In this document: piece by piece, positions 50,419 through 59,582 of the stretch
Numbering within the stretch: the first letter of the stretch is position 1
Layout: each line of letters opens with the position of its first letter
Assembly: GCA_947571115.1 (NCBI GenBank)
Contig: CANOWW010000007.1
Coordinates: forward strand, 16,963-80,962
Length of the DNA stretch: 64,000 nt
Source: an uncultured Clostridium sp.
GTDB lineage: Bacteria; Bacillota; Clostridia; TANB77; CAG-508
Direction: 5' to 3'
The notes under the pieces: model-generated
What the model was told of the DNA's origin: nothing
What the model saw: the letters and a program-made list of their open reading frames with translations, nothing else
Database searches by the model: none
Position numbers and translations under genes: made by a program

Positions 50419-51164
50419 AAAATAGAGGAATTATTTTGGTTGTTTTTGTGATGATTTTGTGTTCTTTTTTGGTGCCGAATCTGTTGTTTGGGGTGGAGGA
50501 TTTTAGAATTGAAAGGCAAATCTGTGCTATCGCAAAACCGAAAAGTAAAATTGATGTACAGGCTGAAAAGATTTATTTAGTGAGAGCTATTCACGATATG
50601 GAAGGATATTATCGAAATTTGGCAATACAGAAAAAAGAAAAAGTGGTTTATTATGCAAATGGAAATAATATAGATGTTGCTCCTAGTGAGATTATTTCCA
50701 CTACAAAAATAGAAGATGAGGCTACTTTTGCAGAATTGAAAAATGAAATGGCCAAATTAGAAAAAGGGAATGTATTGAAAAATCTGACACTTGGCGAAGA
50801 GGAACAGAATTCAGCTTATGTTTTGGAAAAGATTTATGCAAATGAGGAAGAGGATTATAAAACCAAACATTACTATTTTAAGAATAGTGAAATAGAAGTT
50901 GAGAGGGAAAATAAAACTGGAAAAATTTTGACTATCATTTTTCCAAAAGATAGTCTGCTGGAGGATATGCAGGAAATCAAGAAAAATTTTGTCAAGTATC
51001 TGGATTTGTATATTATTGATGATTGGAAATTAGAAAATAATAGTCTAAAATCAGAAAAGGCTCAGCTAGAAGTTGTGCTAGTTGAAACAGAAGAGCAGTG
51101 TAGGTTAACAATTTGCCCTGTGAGAAGTAATTCTTATTATGAAATGGTAGAAAAGGCAGAATAG
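50415..51164 (+). CDS. Membrane-anchored protein coupled to the kinase, function unknown
   Basis: 249 aa from a GTG that overlaps the kinase stop. One N-terminal hydrophobic helix (IILVVFVMILCSFLVPNLLFG) then an extracytoplasmic part with DIEVERENKTGKILTIIFPKD-like strands (about residues 150-180) and many Glu/Lys. No known domain. Translational coupling suggests that it helps sensing or modulates the kinase, as accessory proteins of cell-wall-stress systems do. Confidence 0.7.
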   Translation: MKNRGIILVVFVMILCSFLVPNLLFGVEDFRIERQICAIAKPKSKIDVQAEKIYLVRAIHDMEGYYRNLAIQKKEKVVYYANGNNIDVAPSEIISTTKIEDEATFAELKNEMAKLEKGNVLKNLTLGEEEQNSAYVLEKIYANEEEDYKTKHYYFKNSEIEVERENKTGKILTIIFPKDSLLEDMQEIKKNFVKYLDLYIIDDWKLENNSLKSEKAQLEVVLVETEEQCRLTICPVRSNSYYEMVEKAE

Positions 51165-51166
51165 AT

Positions 51167-51204
51167 ACAAGTTGGATACAAACTGAAAACAAGTTTGATA
51201 CAAT
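51167..51204 (+). promoter_or_regulatory. Direct-repeat motif at the promoter of the gene at 51242
   Basis: ACAAGTTGGATACAA (51167-51181) and ACAAGTTTGATACAA (51189-51203) differ at one base and are 22 bp apart, two helical turns, which is the usual geometry of OmpR-type sites. The second ends in a -10-like TACAAT. Confidence 0.55.
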
Positions 51205-51241
51205 GGTATGCTACTATTTAGAAAAATAGTAGGAGGTTTGT

Positions 51242-51955
51242 ATGAAATTTGTGGCGAATGAAGGAAAAAAAGTAGAAATTGAAATGGGAGGAGAAATTTA
51301 TTTAAGACATGCGATAAAAACAGAGTTTGTCAAACAAGGCGAAAATTATTTAGAACTTTTTCAAAAATATGTATATCCAATTTATGAAAAAGATGATATA
51401 ATAGCAAGTAGTGAAAAAATAATTGCTTTGTGTCAAAATCGTGTGGTGCGAAGAGAAGATATTAAAATTGGTTTTTGGGCGAATTTTTTGTCCAAGTTTG
51501 CTTGCCAGAAAAATCGTGGTGGTTACGGAGTTGGCATGGCAATTAATATGCAATATGCGATAAATAAAGTAGGCTTGTGCAGAGTGTTGATAGCAAGTGT
51601 TTTCAGTGGAGTTACAAAATTATTTGGCATCAAAGGTATATTTTACAAAATAGTTGGACAGGAAGTAGCTGGCTTGGATGGATTTTATGATGGCGCTTGG
51701 GACGAATATCGCGATATTGGGATTGAAATTCCAGAAAATCCAGAAGCGGTTTGTAATGAAATCAAAGAAAAATTAGGAATCAGTTGCATGATTGTTGACT
51801 CCAATGATTTTGGACAAGAAATTTTAGGAAAATCGAAAGATATTCAGTTATCAGAAAAGGCATTAAAAGCACTGATAAGAGACAATCCAGCAGGGCAAGG
51901 CAAGCAACAAACGCCGTTTGTGTTAATTAGAAAAAAAAGATACAAAAATAATTAG
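51242..51955 (+). CDS. CofE-like (F420:gamma-glutamyl ligase family) protein
   Basis: 237 aa, AGGAGG site. Fits the F420_ligase family: IYLRHAIKTEFVKQGENY, DIIASSEKIIALCQNR, then DGAWDEYRDIGIEIPENPEAVC and SCMIVDSNDFGQEILG, DNPAGQGKQQTPFVLIRK. In archaea and actinobacteria CofE adds glutamate to coenzyme F420. No other F420 genes are here and Clostridia mostly lack F420, so a different acid substrate is likely. Preceded by a doubled candidate regulator site; VanY follows after 10 bp. Confidence 0.72.
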   Translation: MKFVANEGKKVEIEMGGEIYLRHAIKTEFVKQGENYLELFQKYVYPIYEKDDIIASSEKIIALCQNRVVRREDIKIGFWANFLSKFACQKNRGGYGVGMAINMQYAINKVGLCRVLIASVFSGVTKLFGIKGIFYKIVGQEVAGLDGFYDGAWDEYRDIGIEIPENPEAVCNEIKEKLGISCMIVDSNDFGQEILGKSKDIQLSEKALKALIRDNPAGQGKQQTPFVLIRKKRYKNN

Positions 51956-51965
51956 GAAGTAAAAT

Positions 51966-52736
51966 ATGAAAAGTAAAAAACGTAGGAAAATAAGAATTAA
52001 AAAACTGAGATTGTTAAGTTTGGTCATTTTAATAGTGGCTTTGGTGTTTGTGATTGGAAAAATCAAGGCAAAAAAACAGGAATATTTTGTGCCTGAAAAG
52101 GAAGAACCAACAGGAAACCATGAAAATGAGATTTCTGTAGAAAATGTAGTTATGCCAGAAAAAAAAGAGCCAAAGACGATTGATGATTGGCGCCTAATTT
52201 TAGTAAATCATGAGCATACTTTACCAGAGGATTTTAATCCGGAATTAACGAGTATTGATAAAATTAGGAAGTTTGATAGCAGAGCGATTGACGAGTTAAA
52301 ACAAATGATGAACCAGATGAAAAAGGATGGAATTACCAATGTTTGGGTGCAATCAGCCTATCGAAGTGTAGACAAGCAGGAAGACGTATTTGAGCGCAGA
52401 GTTAAGGAATATATGGGAAAAGGAAAAACGCGCGAAGAGGCAGAAGAGTTGGTGCTTCAAACAATTAATAAACCGGGGACCAGTGAGCATAATTTGGGAC
52501 TAGCCGTTGATTTTAACTATGTGGATTATGATTTTGATAAGACAGCAGGTTTTCAATGGCTACAGGAAAATGCAGAAAATTATGGATTTGTGCTACGTTA
52601 TGCAAAAGAAAAGGAAGCAATTACAAAAGTAGATTATGAGCCGTGGCATTGGCGTTATGTGGGTAAAGAACATGCTAGCAAAATGAACGAATTGGGTATG
52701 TGTTTAGAAGAATATGTGCAATATTTGCAAAAATAG
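51966..52736 (+). CDS. D-alanyl-D-alanine carboxypeptidase, VanY/M15B type
   Basis: 256 aa. Basic N-terminus and membrane anchor at about residues 16-34 (LLSLVILIVALVFVIG). Catalytic domain with NVWVQSAYRSVDKQE, TSEHNLGLAVDFNYVD (zinc ligands His and Asp) and EPWHWRYVG (catalytic Glu and zinc His). It removes the last D-Ala from peptidoglycan stem peptides. Forms an operon with the CofE-like gene. In some hosts VanY contributes to glycopeptide resistance, but no vanHAX genes are here, so ordinary wall remodelling is more likely. Confidence 0.9.
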   Translation: MKSKKRRKIRIKKLRLLSLVILIVALVFVIGKIKAKKQEYFVPEKEEPTGNHENEISVENVVMPEKKEPKTIDDWRLILVNHEHTLPEDFNPELTSIDKIRKFDSRAIDELKQMMNQMKKDGITNVWVQSAYRSVDKQEDVFERRVKEYMGKGKTREEAEELVLQTINKPGTSEHNLGLAVDFNYVDYDFDKTAGFQWLQENAENYGFVLRYAKEKEAITKVDYEPWHWRYVGKEHASKMNELGMCLEEYVQYLQK

Positions 52737-52802
52737 ACACATAATTATGTTTTCTTGATGACCGAATTGTGAAAATTGTGTGAATTTTATTTTAATCCAA
52801 AT

Positions 52803-52831
52803 TTGACAAATTTGGCAAGATGTGGTATAAT
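52803..52831 (+). promoter_or_regulatory. gdpP promoter
   Basis: TTGACA, 17-bp spacer, TATAAT. Confidence 0.8.
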
Positions 52832-52863
52832 TAATTAGTTATTTTATTTTAAAAGGAGATTTT

Positions 52864-54900
52864 ATGCCCAAAAAAAGTCAAGAAATTTTGGATAAAATGA
52901 ATTTAAAGTTTAATGTTTATTTACTTGTGATTATATTGCTTTGCATTTTAATTTGTATGTATGATAAAAGGTTTATTGTGCCTTCAATTATTTTATGTGC
53001 TCTTTTGTTGGGGTATGCAATATGGTCAAATGACAAAAGAAAACTGGAGATTGTCAATCACATTCAAGAGGTCACAACCGATATGAATGTTGCCAATCGC
53101 AACAATTTAATTAATTCTCCAATTCCGTTATTGTTGATTGAGACAGACGGAAATATTATTTGGAAGAGCAAAAGCTTTATTCATATTTTTAAAGATGTGG
53201 ATGTTGCGACTTCTCTTAATCCCATTTTGAAGGAAATCAAGTTAAATATTGAAAAAGAATATGAACAATCAGGCCAAGAATTTGACAAAAATAATTATTT
53301 GACCAAACAGTTTAACATCGAGGACAAATTCTACAAAATTTATTGCGGTGTTTCCAAAAGCAAGAAAAAAGATAAAAGAAAACAGCGCGAATATCAACTG
53401 ACCATGTATTTTATTGATGATACGAAATACAATGATTTGTTCGACCTATATAATAGCTCGAAATTGTGCATTGGGATTGCCATGATTGACAATTACGAAG
53501 AAGTTATGCAACGTGCCATGCCAGAAGAAAGAGCGGAATTAGTCACGAGTGTGGAGCGAATGATTATGGATTGGGCCAGAGAAACTGGGGGACTGATTGT
53601 CAAAACAGAAAGGGACCGATTTTTGTATATTTTTGAACAGCAGTATTTGGCTGGCATTGAAAAAGAAAAAGTCAGCGTACTAGATAAAGTCAAAAGTATG
53701 AATGAAAATTCGGACATCAAAGTGACTTTGAGTATTGCGATTTCAAATGAAGGAAATAGTAATTTTGAAAAATACAAATCAGCGCTAGCAGCGATGGATA
53801 TTGTGCTAGGGCGTGGTGGCGACCAAGCCGTTATTCGTAAAGATGGAAAATATAAATTCTATGGCGGAAATACCATAGAAGTGGAAAAAAGAACAAAGGT
53901 CAAAGCAAGAACAGTAGCGGGTTCTATTGCTAATTTGATAAAAGAGTCAGACAATGTGCTGATTATGGGACACAATCATATTGACATTGATGCCATTGGC
54001 TCTGGGCTTGGTATGTATCGTTTGGTAAAAACGTTGGAAAAAGAAGCCTATATTGTATCAGAACCAAAAGGAAAATCGTTAGGCAAATTTTTGAACAGTT
54101 TTAGTGAAAACCCAGATTACGAAGGGGTCATTATTTCTGAGGAAGAAGCAGAGGAAATGATACAGCCGAACACATTGTTGATTATTGTAGATACACATAA
54201 AGAAAATTATGTGGAATTTCCAGAGTTGTTGCAAAAAATCGAAAGACGAATTGTGATTGATCATCATAGGAAAGCGCCAGAAGCAATTACAGATGCGCTT
54301 GTTTCATTCCACGAAGTGTATGCATCTTCAGCAGCGGAGCTTGTGACAGAAATCATCCAATATGCGGCAGATGACGTAAAATTGACATTGCTGGAAGCGG
54401 AAAGTTTGTATGGCGGAATTATGGTAGACACCAAAGATTTTACGTTTAAAACTGGTGTGAGAACTTTTGAAGCAGCGGCGTATCTTAGAAAATTTGGGGT
54501 CGATATCATTCGTGTCAAAAAATGGTTCCAAGCAGATTTGGAAAGTTATAATGTAATCGCAGAAATTGTAAAAAGTGTGGAAATCATAAATGATACCATT
54601 GCGATTGCAGTTTACGATAATGTAGAGGATGAAAACGCCAATTTGATTTGTGCCAAAGCAGCGGACGAATTGCTGACAATTAGTGATATTACAGCGTCTT
54701 TTGTGCTAGGCAAAATTGGCGAAAAAGTGTTCATTAGCGGACGTTCGATTGGTGATATTAATGTGCAAATCATTTTGGAAAAATTAGGCGGTGGCGGGCA
54801 CATCACACTTGCTGGCGCCCAGCTAGAAGGCTTTTCTTTGGAAGATGCCAAAGCAGAACTGATGATTCGCATTCATGAATACTTTTCAGAAATAGAATAA
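52864..54900 (+). CDS. gdpP: Cyclic-di-AMP phosphodiesterase GdpP
   Basis: 678 aa, AAAGGAG site. Two membrane helices in residues about 17-55, a degenerate PAS domain, a degenerate GGDEF domain (VLGRGGDQAVIR in place of GGDEF), then DHH and DHHA1 domains: LIMGHNHIDIDAIGSGLGMYR, IIVDTHKE, VIDHHRKAP (DHH at about 465) and GGGGHITLAGAQ. It hydrolyses c-di-AMP to pApA and so affects potassium, wall and beta-lactam responses. Full length. rplI and dnaB, its common neighbours, are absent. A mirrored pair of hairpins follows. Confidence 0.95.
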   Translation: MPKKSQEILDKMNLKFNVYLLVIILLCILICMYDKRFIVPSIILCALLLGYAIWSNDKRKLEIVNHIQEVTTDMNVANRNNLINSPIPLLLIETDGNIIWKSKSFIHIFKDVDVATSLNPILKEIKLNIEKEYEQSGQEFDKNNYLTKQFNIEDKFYKIYCGVSKSKKKDKRKQREYQLTMYFIDDTKYNDLFDLYNSSKLCIGIAMIDNYEEVMQRAMPEERAELVTSVERMIMDWARETGGLIVKTERDRFLYIFEQQYLAGIEKEKVSVLDKVKSMNENSDIKVTLSIAISNEGNSNFEKYKSALAAMDIVLGRGGDQAVIRKDGKYKFYGGNTIEVEKRTKVKARTVAGSIANLIKESDNVLIMGHNHIDIDAIGSGLGMYRLVKTLEKEAYIVSEPKGKSLGKFLNSFSENPDYEGVIISEEEAEEMIQPNTLLIIVDTHKENYVEFPELLQKIERRIVIDHHRKAPEAITDALVSFHEVYASSAAELVTEIIQYAADDVKLTLLEAESLYGGIMVDTKDFTFKTGVRTFEAAAYLRKFGVDIIRVKKWFQADLESYNVIAEIVKSVEIINDTIAIAVYDNVEDENANLICAKAADELLTISDITASFVLGKIGEKVFISGRSIGDINVQIILEKLGGGGHITLAGAQLEGFSLEDAKAELMIRIHEYFSEIE

Positions 54901-54901
54901 A

Positions 54902-54958
54902 AACGAAAGCGTGAGAAATTTTTGCTTTGTCAAAAATTTCACTCGCTTTTATAATATA
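54902..54958 (+). terminator. gdpP terminator
   Basis: AAAGCG-TGAGAAATTTTTG pairs with CAAAAATTTCACTCGCTTTT. The same stem reversed occurs at 54999-55037. Confidence 0.75.
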
Positions 54959-54998
54959 ATTATTTTAGAAAATATGAGTTATTTTATCAAATATAGGC

Positions 54999-55037
54999 GA
55001 GTGAAATTTTGCAAAGCAAAATTTCTCACGCTTTTTT
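54999..55037 (-). terminator. Terminator of the small membrane gene, mirror copy
   Basis: GCGAGTGAAATTTTGC and GCAAAATTTCTCACGC around AAA; T run on the plus side and A/T-rich on the other. It is nearly the reverse complement of the gdpP terminator, so the two could also form one large cruciform. Confidence 0.65.
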
Positions 55038-55288
55038 TAACTATTTTCTTTTTTCCATTTTCCAATCACTAAAGCAAAGGCGACAGGAAATAAGCCAATC
55101 ATAAGTCCTGTTCGATAAATAATAATACTTGCTCGATAAAGATTAATCGATATGTAATAAGTGTTGTAAAAAGAAAGCAGCAACACGCCAATTAAGCAAG
55201 TAATGATAGAGACGATAAAACATTGCTGAATTAAGTGGATGGATTTGGGTTCAAAATAAGGTTTATATTTATCAATAAAATGCAGCAT
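55037..55288 (-). CDS. Small membrane protein, 83 aa
   Basis: Two to three hydrophobic segments: CFIVSIITCLIGVLLLSFY and GLMIGLFPVAFALVIG; basic ends. GGAGG upstream of ATG 55288. Located between gdpP and rpsT, opposite to gdpP. Not recognised; size and layout resemble small membrane proteins of unknown function that often sit near rpsT. Confidence 0.6.
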   Translation of the reverse strand: MLHFIDKYKPYFEPKSIHLIQQCFIVSIITCLIGVLLLSFYNTYYISINLYRASIIIYRTGLMIGLFPVAFALVIGKWKKENS

Positions 55289-55388
55289 AGAAAACCTCCT
55301 AAAAGTAAAAATTTTAAATTTTTTAATATTTAATCATGTTAAATTAATCGTAACATTTTAGAAGGCAAATTGCAAATGAAATAATTGG

Positions 55389-55427
55389 AAAAAAATAATC
55401 GTCTTGAACAGGCGATTATTTTACAGT
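55389..55427 (-). terminator. rpsT terminator
   Basis: On the minus strand AAAATAATCG, an 11-nt loop, CGATTATTTTTTT. Confidence 0.7.
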
Positions 55428-55679
55428 ATTTAATTTTTTTGCCAAAGCAGATTTTTTTCTAGAAGCTGTATTTTTTTTGATAACACCTTTTGAACAAGCT
55501 TGGTCAATTTTTTTGACAGCTAATTTGAAAGTTTCTTCTGCTTTTGATTTATCGCCAGCTTCAACAACTTCTGAAAAGTTTCTAACAGCTGTTTTAGTAG
55601 CTGATTTTATCATTTTATTTCTACGTGTTTTTGTCTCGATAACTCTAGTTCTTTTAATAGCAGATTTAATATTTGGCAT
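55416..55679 (-). CDS. rpsT: 30S ribosomal protein S20
   Basis: 87 aa. MPNIKSAIKRTRVIETKTRRNKMIKSATKT is the S20 start; ATG 55679 follows GGGAGGTG, and an ATG at 55694 overlaps that site. It is basic and all-helical, and binds 16S rRNA near the 5' domain. Complete. Confidence 0.97.
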   Translation of the reverse strand: MPNIKSAIKRTRVIETKTRRNKMIKSATKTAVRNFSEVVEAGDKSKAEETFKLAVKKIDQACSKGVIKKNTASRKKSALAKKLNTVK

Positions 55680-55780
55680 TTTTGCACCTCCCATAATTTG
55701 ACATTATAAATTTACTTTACTAATTTTAACACAAATATTTTAAAAATGCAAGTATTTTTTCAAAAAACTTTAAAAATAAA

Positions 55781-55809
55781 TTGACACAGCCGAGAATTTA
55801 TGATAATAT
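55781..55809 (+). promoter_or_regulatory. ileS promoter
   Basis: TTGACA, 17-bp spacer, TAATAT. Confidence 0.75.
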
Positions 55810-55819
55810 AATAAAAATG

Positions 55820-56112
55820 ATAAAAACAAAGAAAAGGACACGATGCATAACCGTAAAACTTTTAGAGAGCCAAATGGTTGCTGAAATTTTGGTAAGAGAA
55901 TAAATTATGCATTATCACCTTAGAGTTGATTTTCTGAAAATCTGAAGAAGTAGGGATGTGGTCTTGATCCACCTATTTTGAGTAAGAAAATCCGTAAATC
56001 TTGCGTTAAAAGAAAATGAAGAGAGGAATTTTCTGATGGAAAATTTCTAATTTAGGTGGTACCGCGGAAATAAAAGCATTTCGTCCTATTTTTTAGGGGA
56101 AATGCTTTTTTG
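55820..56112 (+). promoter_or_regulatory. T-box riboswitch of ileS
   Basis: Stem I base GATGCATAA/TTATGCAT, the conserved AGAGAGCC loop region, an ATC in the specifier position (55914-55916, Ile), the T-box sequence AGGTGGTACCGCGG (56054-56067), and a terminator AAAGCATTTC/GAAATGCTTTTTT at 56073-56111. Uncharged tRNA-Ile would favour the antiterminator and let ileS be read. Confidence 0.93.
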
Positions 56113-56141
56113 ATATAAGAAATTCAAAAGGAGGAATAAAA

Positions 56142-58916
56142 ATGATTGAAGATAAAGTAGATTATGGGAAAACGCTAAATTTGCCAAAAACAGATTTTCC
56201 GATGAGAGGAAATTTGCCAGAAAATGAGCCCAAAATCGCTCAAAAAGTATTTGAAAACGATTTGTATGAAAAAATGTTAGAAAAAAATAAGGGAAAAACG
56301 CCATTTATATTGCACGATGGACCTCCTTATGCCAATGGCGAAATTCATCTTGGTCATGCTTTAAATAAAATTTTGAAAGACACGATTGTTCGTTATAAAA
56401 ATTTGCAAGGATTTGATACGCCATATATTCCCGGTTTTGATACACATGGTATGCCAACGGAAAAAAAGGCAATTGAGAAATTAGGTCTAAATCGAGACGA
56501 AATTCCAGTTTCTGAGTTCCGAGATACTTGCAAGCAATTTACGCAAGAATACAAAGATAAGCAAATCGAAGGTTTCAAGAGACTTGGTGTTTTGGGAGAC
56601 TGGAAAAATCCATACATCACGTATCAGCCACAAATGGAAGCCAAACAAATTGGTGTTTTTGGCGATATGTTTAAAAAAGGCTACATTTATAAAGGGCTAA
56701 AACCAGTGTATTGGTGCACCGATTGCGAGACAGCTTTAGCTGAAGCAGAAATTGAATATAAAGATGTTGATTCCATGACTGCTTATGTGAAATTTCCAGT
56801 TAAAGATGCGAAAGGAAAATTTGCCGAAAAAGATACCTGTATTGTCATTTGGACAACAACGCCTTGGACACTTCCGGGAAATATGGGAATTACAGTAGGT
56901 GCAGATTTTAAATACAGCATTGTGGACATTGGCAAAGAAAAAGTAATTGTGGCAACTGAATTAGTTGAAAAAGTTATGACAATTGCTGGCATAAAAGAGT
57001 ATAAAACGGTGCAAGAATTGGAAGGAAAAGAGCTAGAAGGCGTAATTTGTAAACATCCATTTTTTGACAGAGATTCCAGAGTTGTGTTAGGTTCAGATGA
57101 CACGATTTTGGTCGAGCTGGAAACTGGTACAGGTGCGGTTCACACGGCTCCGGGCTATGGTAAAGAGGATTATTTGTGCGGTTTGAAAAACGGATTAGAA
57201 ATTGTGGTTTGTGTAGATGGAAAAGGGCATCAAACCAAGGAAGCAGGACCATTTGCAGGGCAATTTTATGCCAAATCAGATAAAACAATTATCAATTGGC
57301 TAGAAGAAAATGGCTTATTGCTTGCTAGCCAGAAAGTAAATCACTCTTATCCACATTGTTGGAGATGCAAAAAGCCAGTAATTTTTAGAGCGACCAAGCA
57401 ATGGTTTGCTTCCGTGGACGGTTTTCGCAAAGAGACATTAGAAGCAATCAAAAATGTGAAATGGTATCCTGCTTGGGGCGAAGAAAGAATTACGAAAATG
57501 GTGGAAGAAAGAAACGATTGGTGCATTTCGCGCCAGCGTACATGGGGTGTTCCAATTCCAGTATTTTATTGCAAGGATTGCGAAAAAGAGTACGTAACGC
57601 CTGAGTCTTTGGAAAAAGTGCAAAAAATCTTTGCGGAAAAAGGTTCTAACGCATGGTTTGATATGGATGTCAAAGAATTGATGCCAGAAAATGCCAAATG
57701 TGAATGTGGCTGCACAGAATTTGTCAAAGAAACGGATATTATGGATGTGTGGTTTGATTCTGGTTCAACGCACGAATCTGTTTTAGCGGAGCGCGGACTT
57801 CCAGAAGCGAATTTATATTTGGAAGGAAGTGACCAATACCGTGGTTGGTTCCAATCTTCGCTTTTGACTTCGATTGCCACAAAAGGAAAAGCGCCATACA
57901 AAGAAGTTTTGACACATGGTTATACGGTTGACGAAAAAGGTAGAAAAATGTCGAAGTCTTTGGGAAATGGAATTGAGCCCAAAGATGTAATTAGTCAGTC
58001 AGGCGCTGATGTTTTGAGACTTTGGGTGTTGGCATCTGATTATAAATCGGATATCAGTGTGTCAAAAGATATTATTAAGCAAGTGACAGAAGTGTATCGT
58101 AAAATTAGAAATACAGCTAGATATATGTTAGGAAATATTTCTGATTTTGATGTGAATAACCCCGTTCCATATGAAGATTTGTTAGAGATTGACAAATGGG
58201 CTTTGACAAAATTAAATCGCTTGATTAAAGATTGTACAAAGGCCTATGATTCGTATGATTTTCACATTGCGTATCGTGCGTTAAACCAATTTTGCGTAGT
58301 CGATATGAGTTCGTTCTATTTGGATATTATCAAAAATAGGTTATACACATATCGTGCAGATTGTGTGGAAAGAAGAGCAGCGCAAACAGCGATGTATGAA
58401 ATTCTGTCTGGTTTGGTTCGTATTTTGGCACCAATGATCTGTTTTACGGCAGAAGAGATTTGGCAGCATATGCCACATAAAAATGGTGAAAATCGTGAGA
58501 GCGTAATGCTTGACTTTTATCCAAAAGTAAATGCAAAATTTGAAAATCAAACATTGGAATTAAAATGGGAAAGATTAATCAAAGTAAAAGAGGCAGTTGC
58601 CAAGAAATTAGAAGTTGCAAGAGCTGAAAAGAAGATTGGGCTATCTTTAGAAGCAAAAGTGATTTTGTATGCAGAAGCGGAAGAACATGATTTTATCAAA
58701 AATAATTTGGCAATATTGAAAGAAATTTGTATGGTTTCCGAATTAGAGATTAGCGAAAATAGAAGAAATCAGGACGAGGAAGTTGGCATTGGTGTGGAAG
58801 TCAAAAAAGCAGATGGCGAAAAATGTGAGCGTTGTTGGCAATATTCAACAACTGTGGGAGAAGATAGCGATTATCCAACCTTGTGCCACGACTGTGCAGA
58901 AGTAATGAAGTCATAA
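56142..58916 (+). CDS. ileS: Isoleucyl-tRNA synthetase
   Basis: 924 aa, AAGGAGG site. Class I synthetase with HDGPPYANGEIHLGHALNKIL (HIGH motif, about residues 58-72), the editing insertion with WTTTPWTLPGNMGI and GTGAVHTAPGYGKEDY, KMSKS in GRKMSKSLGNG (about 600-605) and a C-terminal zinc site CERCWQYSTTVG, CHDCAEVM. Full length for the bacterial type. Controlled by the T-box upstream. A vanZ-like gene follows after 12 bp. Confidence 0.98.
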   Translation: MIEDKVDYGKTLNLPKTDFPMRGNLPENEPKIAQKVFENDLYEKMLEKNKGKTPFILHDGPPYANGEIHLGHALNKILKDTIVRYKNLQGFDTPYIPGFDTHGMPTEKKAIEKLGLNRDEIPVSEFRDTCKQFTQEYKDKQIEGFKRLGVLGDWKNPYITYQPQMEAKQIGVFGDMFKKGYIYKGLKPVYWCTDCETALAEAEIEYKDVDSMTAYVKFPVKDAKGKFAEKDTCIVIWTTTPWTLPGNMGITVGADFKYSIVDIGKEKVIVATELVEKVMTIAGIKEYKTVQELEGKELEGVICKHPFFDRDSRVVLGSDDTILVELETGTGAVHTAPGYGKEDYLCGLKNGLEIVVCVDGKGHQTKEAGPFAGQFYAKSDKTIINWLEENGLLLASQKVNHSYPHCWRCKKPVIFRATKQWFASVDGFRKETLEAIKNVKWYPAWGEERITKMVEERNDWCISRQRTWGVPIPVFYCKDCEKEYVTPESLEKVQKIFAEKGSNAWFDMDVKELMPENAKCECGCTEFVKETDIMDVWFDSGSTHESVLAERGLPEANLYLEGSDQYRGWFQSSLLTSIATKGKAPYKEVLTHGYTVDEKGRKMSKSLGNGIEPKDVISQSGADVLRLWVLASDYKSDISVSKDIIKQVTEVYRKIRNTARYMLGNISDFDVNNPVPYEDLLEIDKWALTKLNRLIKDCTKAYDSYDFHIAYRALNQFCVVDMSSFYLDIIKNRLYTYRADCVERRAAQTAMYEILSGLVRILAPMICFTAEEIWQHMPHKNGENRESVMLDFYPKVNAKFENQTLELKWERLIKVKEAVAKKLEVARAEKKIGLSLEAKVILYAEAEEHDFIKNNLAILKEICMVSELEISENRRNQDEEVGIGVEVKKADGEKCERCWQYSTTVGEDSDYPTLCHDCAEVMKS

Positions 58917-58928
58917 GGAGATTGAAAT

Positions 58929-59435
58929 ATGGAGAAAAAACGCCATATATTGCATAAAATCATATTTTATAGTATTTTTGCGTTTTATGCAATCATGTCG
59001 CTTGCGATATTATTTCGAGCCACCCATCCGACGAGAACCATAAATCTTATTCCGTTTCATACAATTAGTAGTTTCTTGTCAAGAAATATTTTTCATATTT
59101 TTGTTTTTAGCAATTTGTTTGGAAATATTCTTTTGTTTGTGCCGTTGGGGATTTATGGTATGATTTTTATGCATGAGAAAAGCCAGAAAAAAGCCACTTT
59201 TTGGGCCTTTCTAACAAGTTTAGTGGTGGAAATCGTACAATATACGTTTAAAAAAGGTGTTGGAGATATAGACGATATTATCCTAAATGTTTTAGGGGGC
59301 TATATTGGAGTTGTCTTATATCAAAAATGGTTGATAAAGTTTGAAAATGAAAAAAAAATCAATCTTTTTATTGGAGCAATTGCACTTATGGTCGCGATTA
59401 TCAGTTTATTAGCTATGATTTTTTACTATCATTAA
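58929..59435 (+). CDS. VanZ-family membrane protein
   Basis: 168 aa, AAGGAG site. Four membrane helices; family pattern RTINLIPFHTISSF, FVFSNLFGNILLFVPLGIYGM, VVEIVQYTFKKGVGDIDDIILNVLGGYIG. VanZ proteins contribute low-level teicoplanin resistance in enterococci; the general function is unknown. Co-transcribed with ileS by position. Confidence 0.88.
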   Translation: MEKKRHILHKIIFYSIFAFYAIMSLAILFRATHPTRTINLIPFHTISSFLSRNIFHIFVFSNLFGNILLFVPLGIYGMIFMHEKSQKKATFWAFLTSLVVEIVQYTFKKGVGDIDDIILNVLGGYIGVVLYQKWLIKFENEKKINLFIGAIALMVAIISLLAMIFYYH

Positions 59436-59469
59436 TGACTGAAAATTGTGTGAATTTGAATATCGCAGG

Positions 59470-59498
59470 AAGGGAGAATGAAAAATTCTCCTTTTTTG
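59470..59498 (+). terminator. Terminator of the ileS-vanZ unit
   Basis: GGAGAAT and ATTCTCC around GAAAA, then six T. Confidence 0.8.
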
Positions 59499-59518
59499 TG
59501 TTTATCTTAAATTTTTTA

Positions 59519-59547
59519 TTGTAATTTTTTGAAATTCGTTATATAAT
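59519..59547 (+). promoter_or_regulatory. gatCAB promoter
   Basis: TTGTAA, 17-bp spacer, TATAAT. Confidence 0.7.
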
Positions 59548-59582
59548 GCAAGAATAAGAGAAAATTTAAGGAGGGAAAAAAA

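Noticed and set aside
51966..52736. Vancomycin-resistance cluster
   Set aside because: VanY- and VanZ-like proteins are present but far apart, and there is no vanH, vanA-type ligase or vanX.
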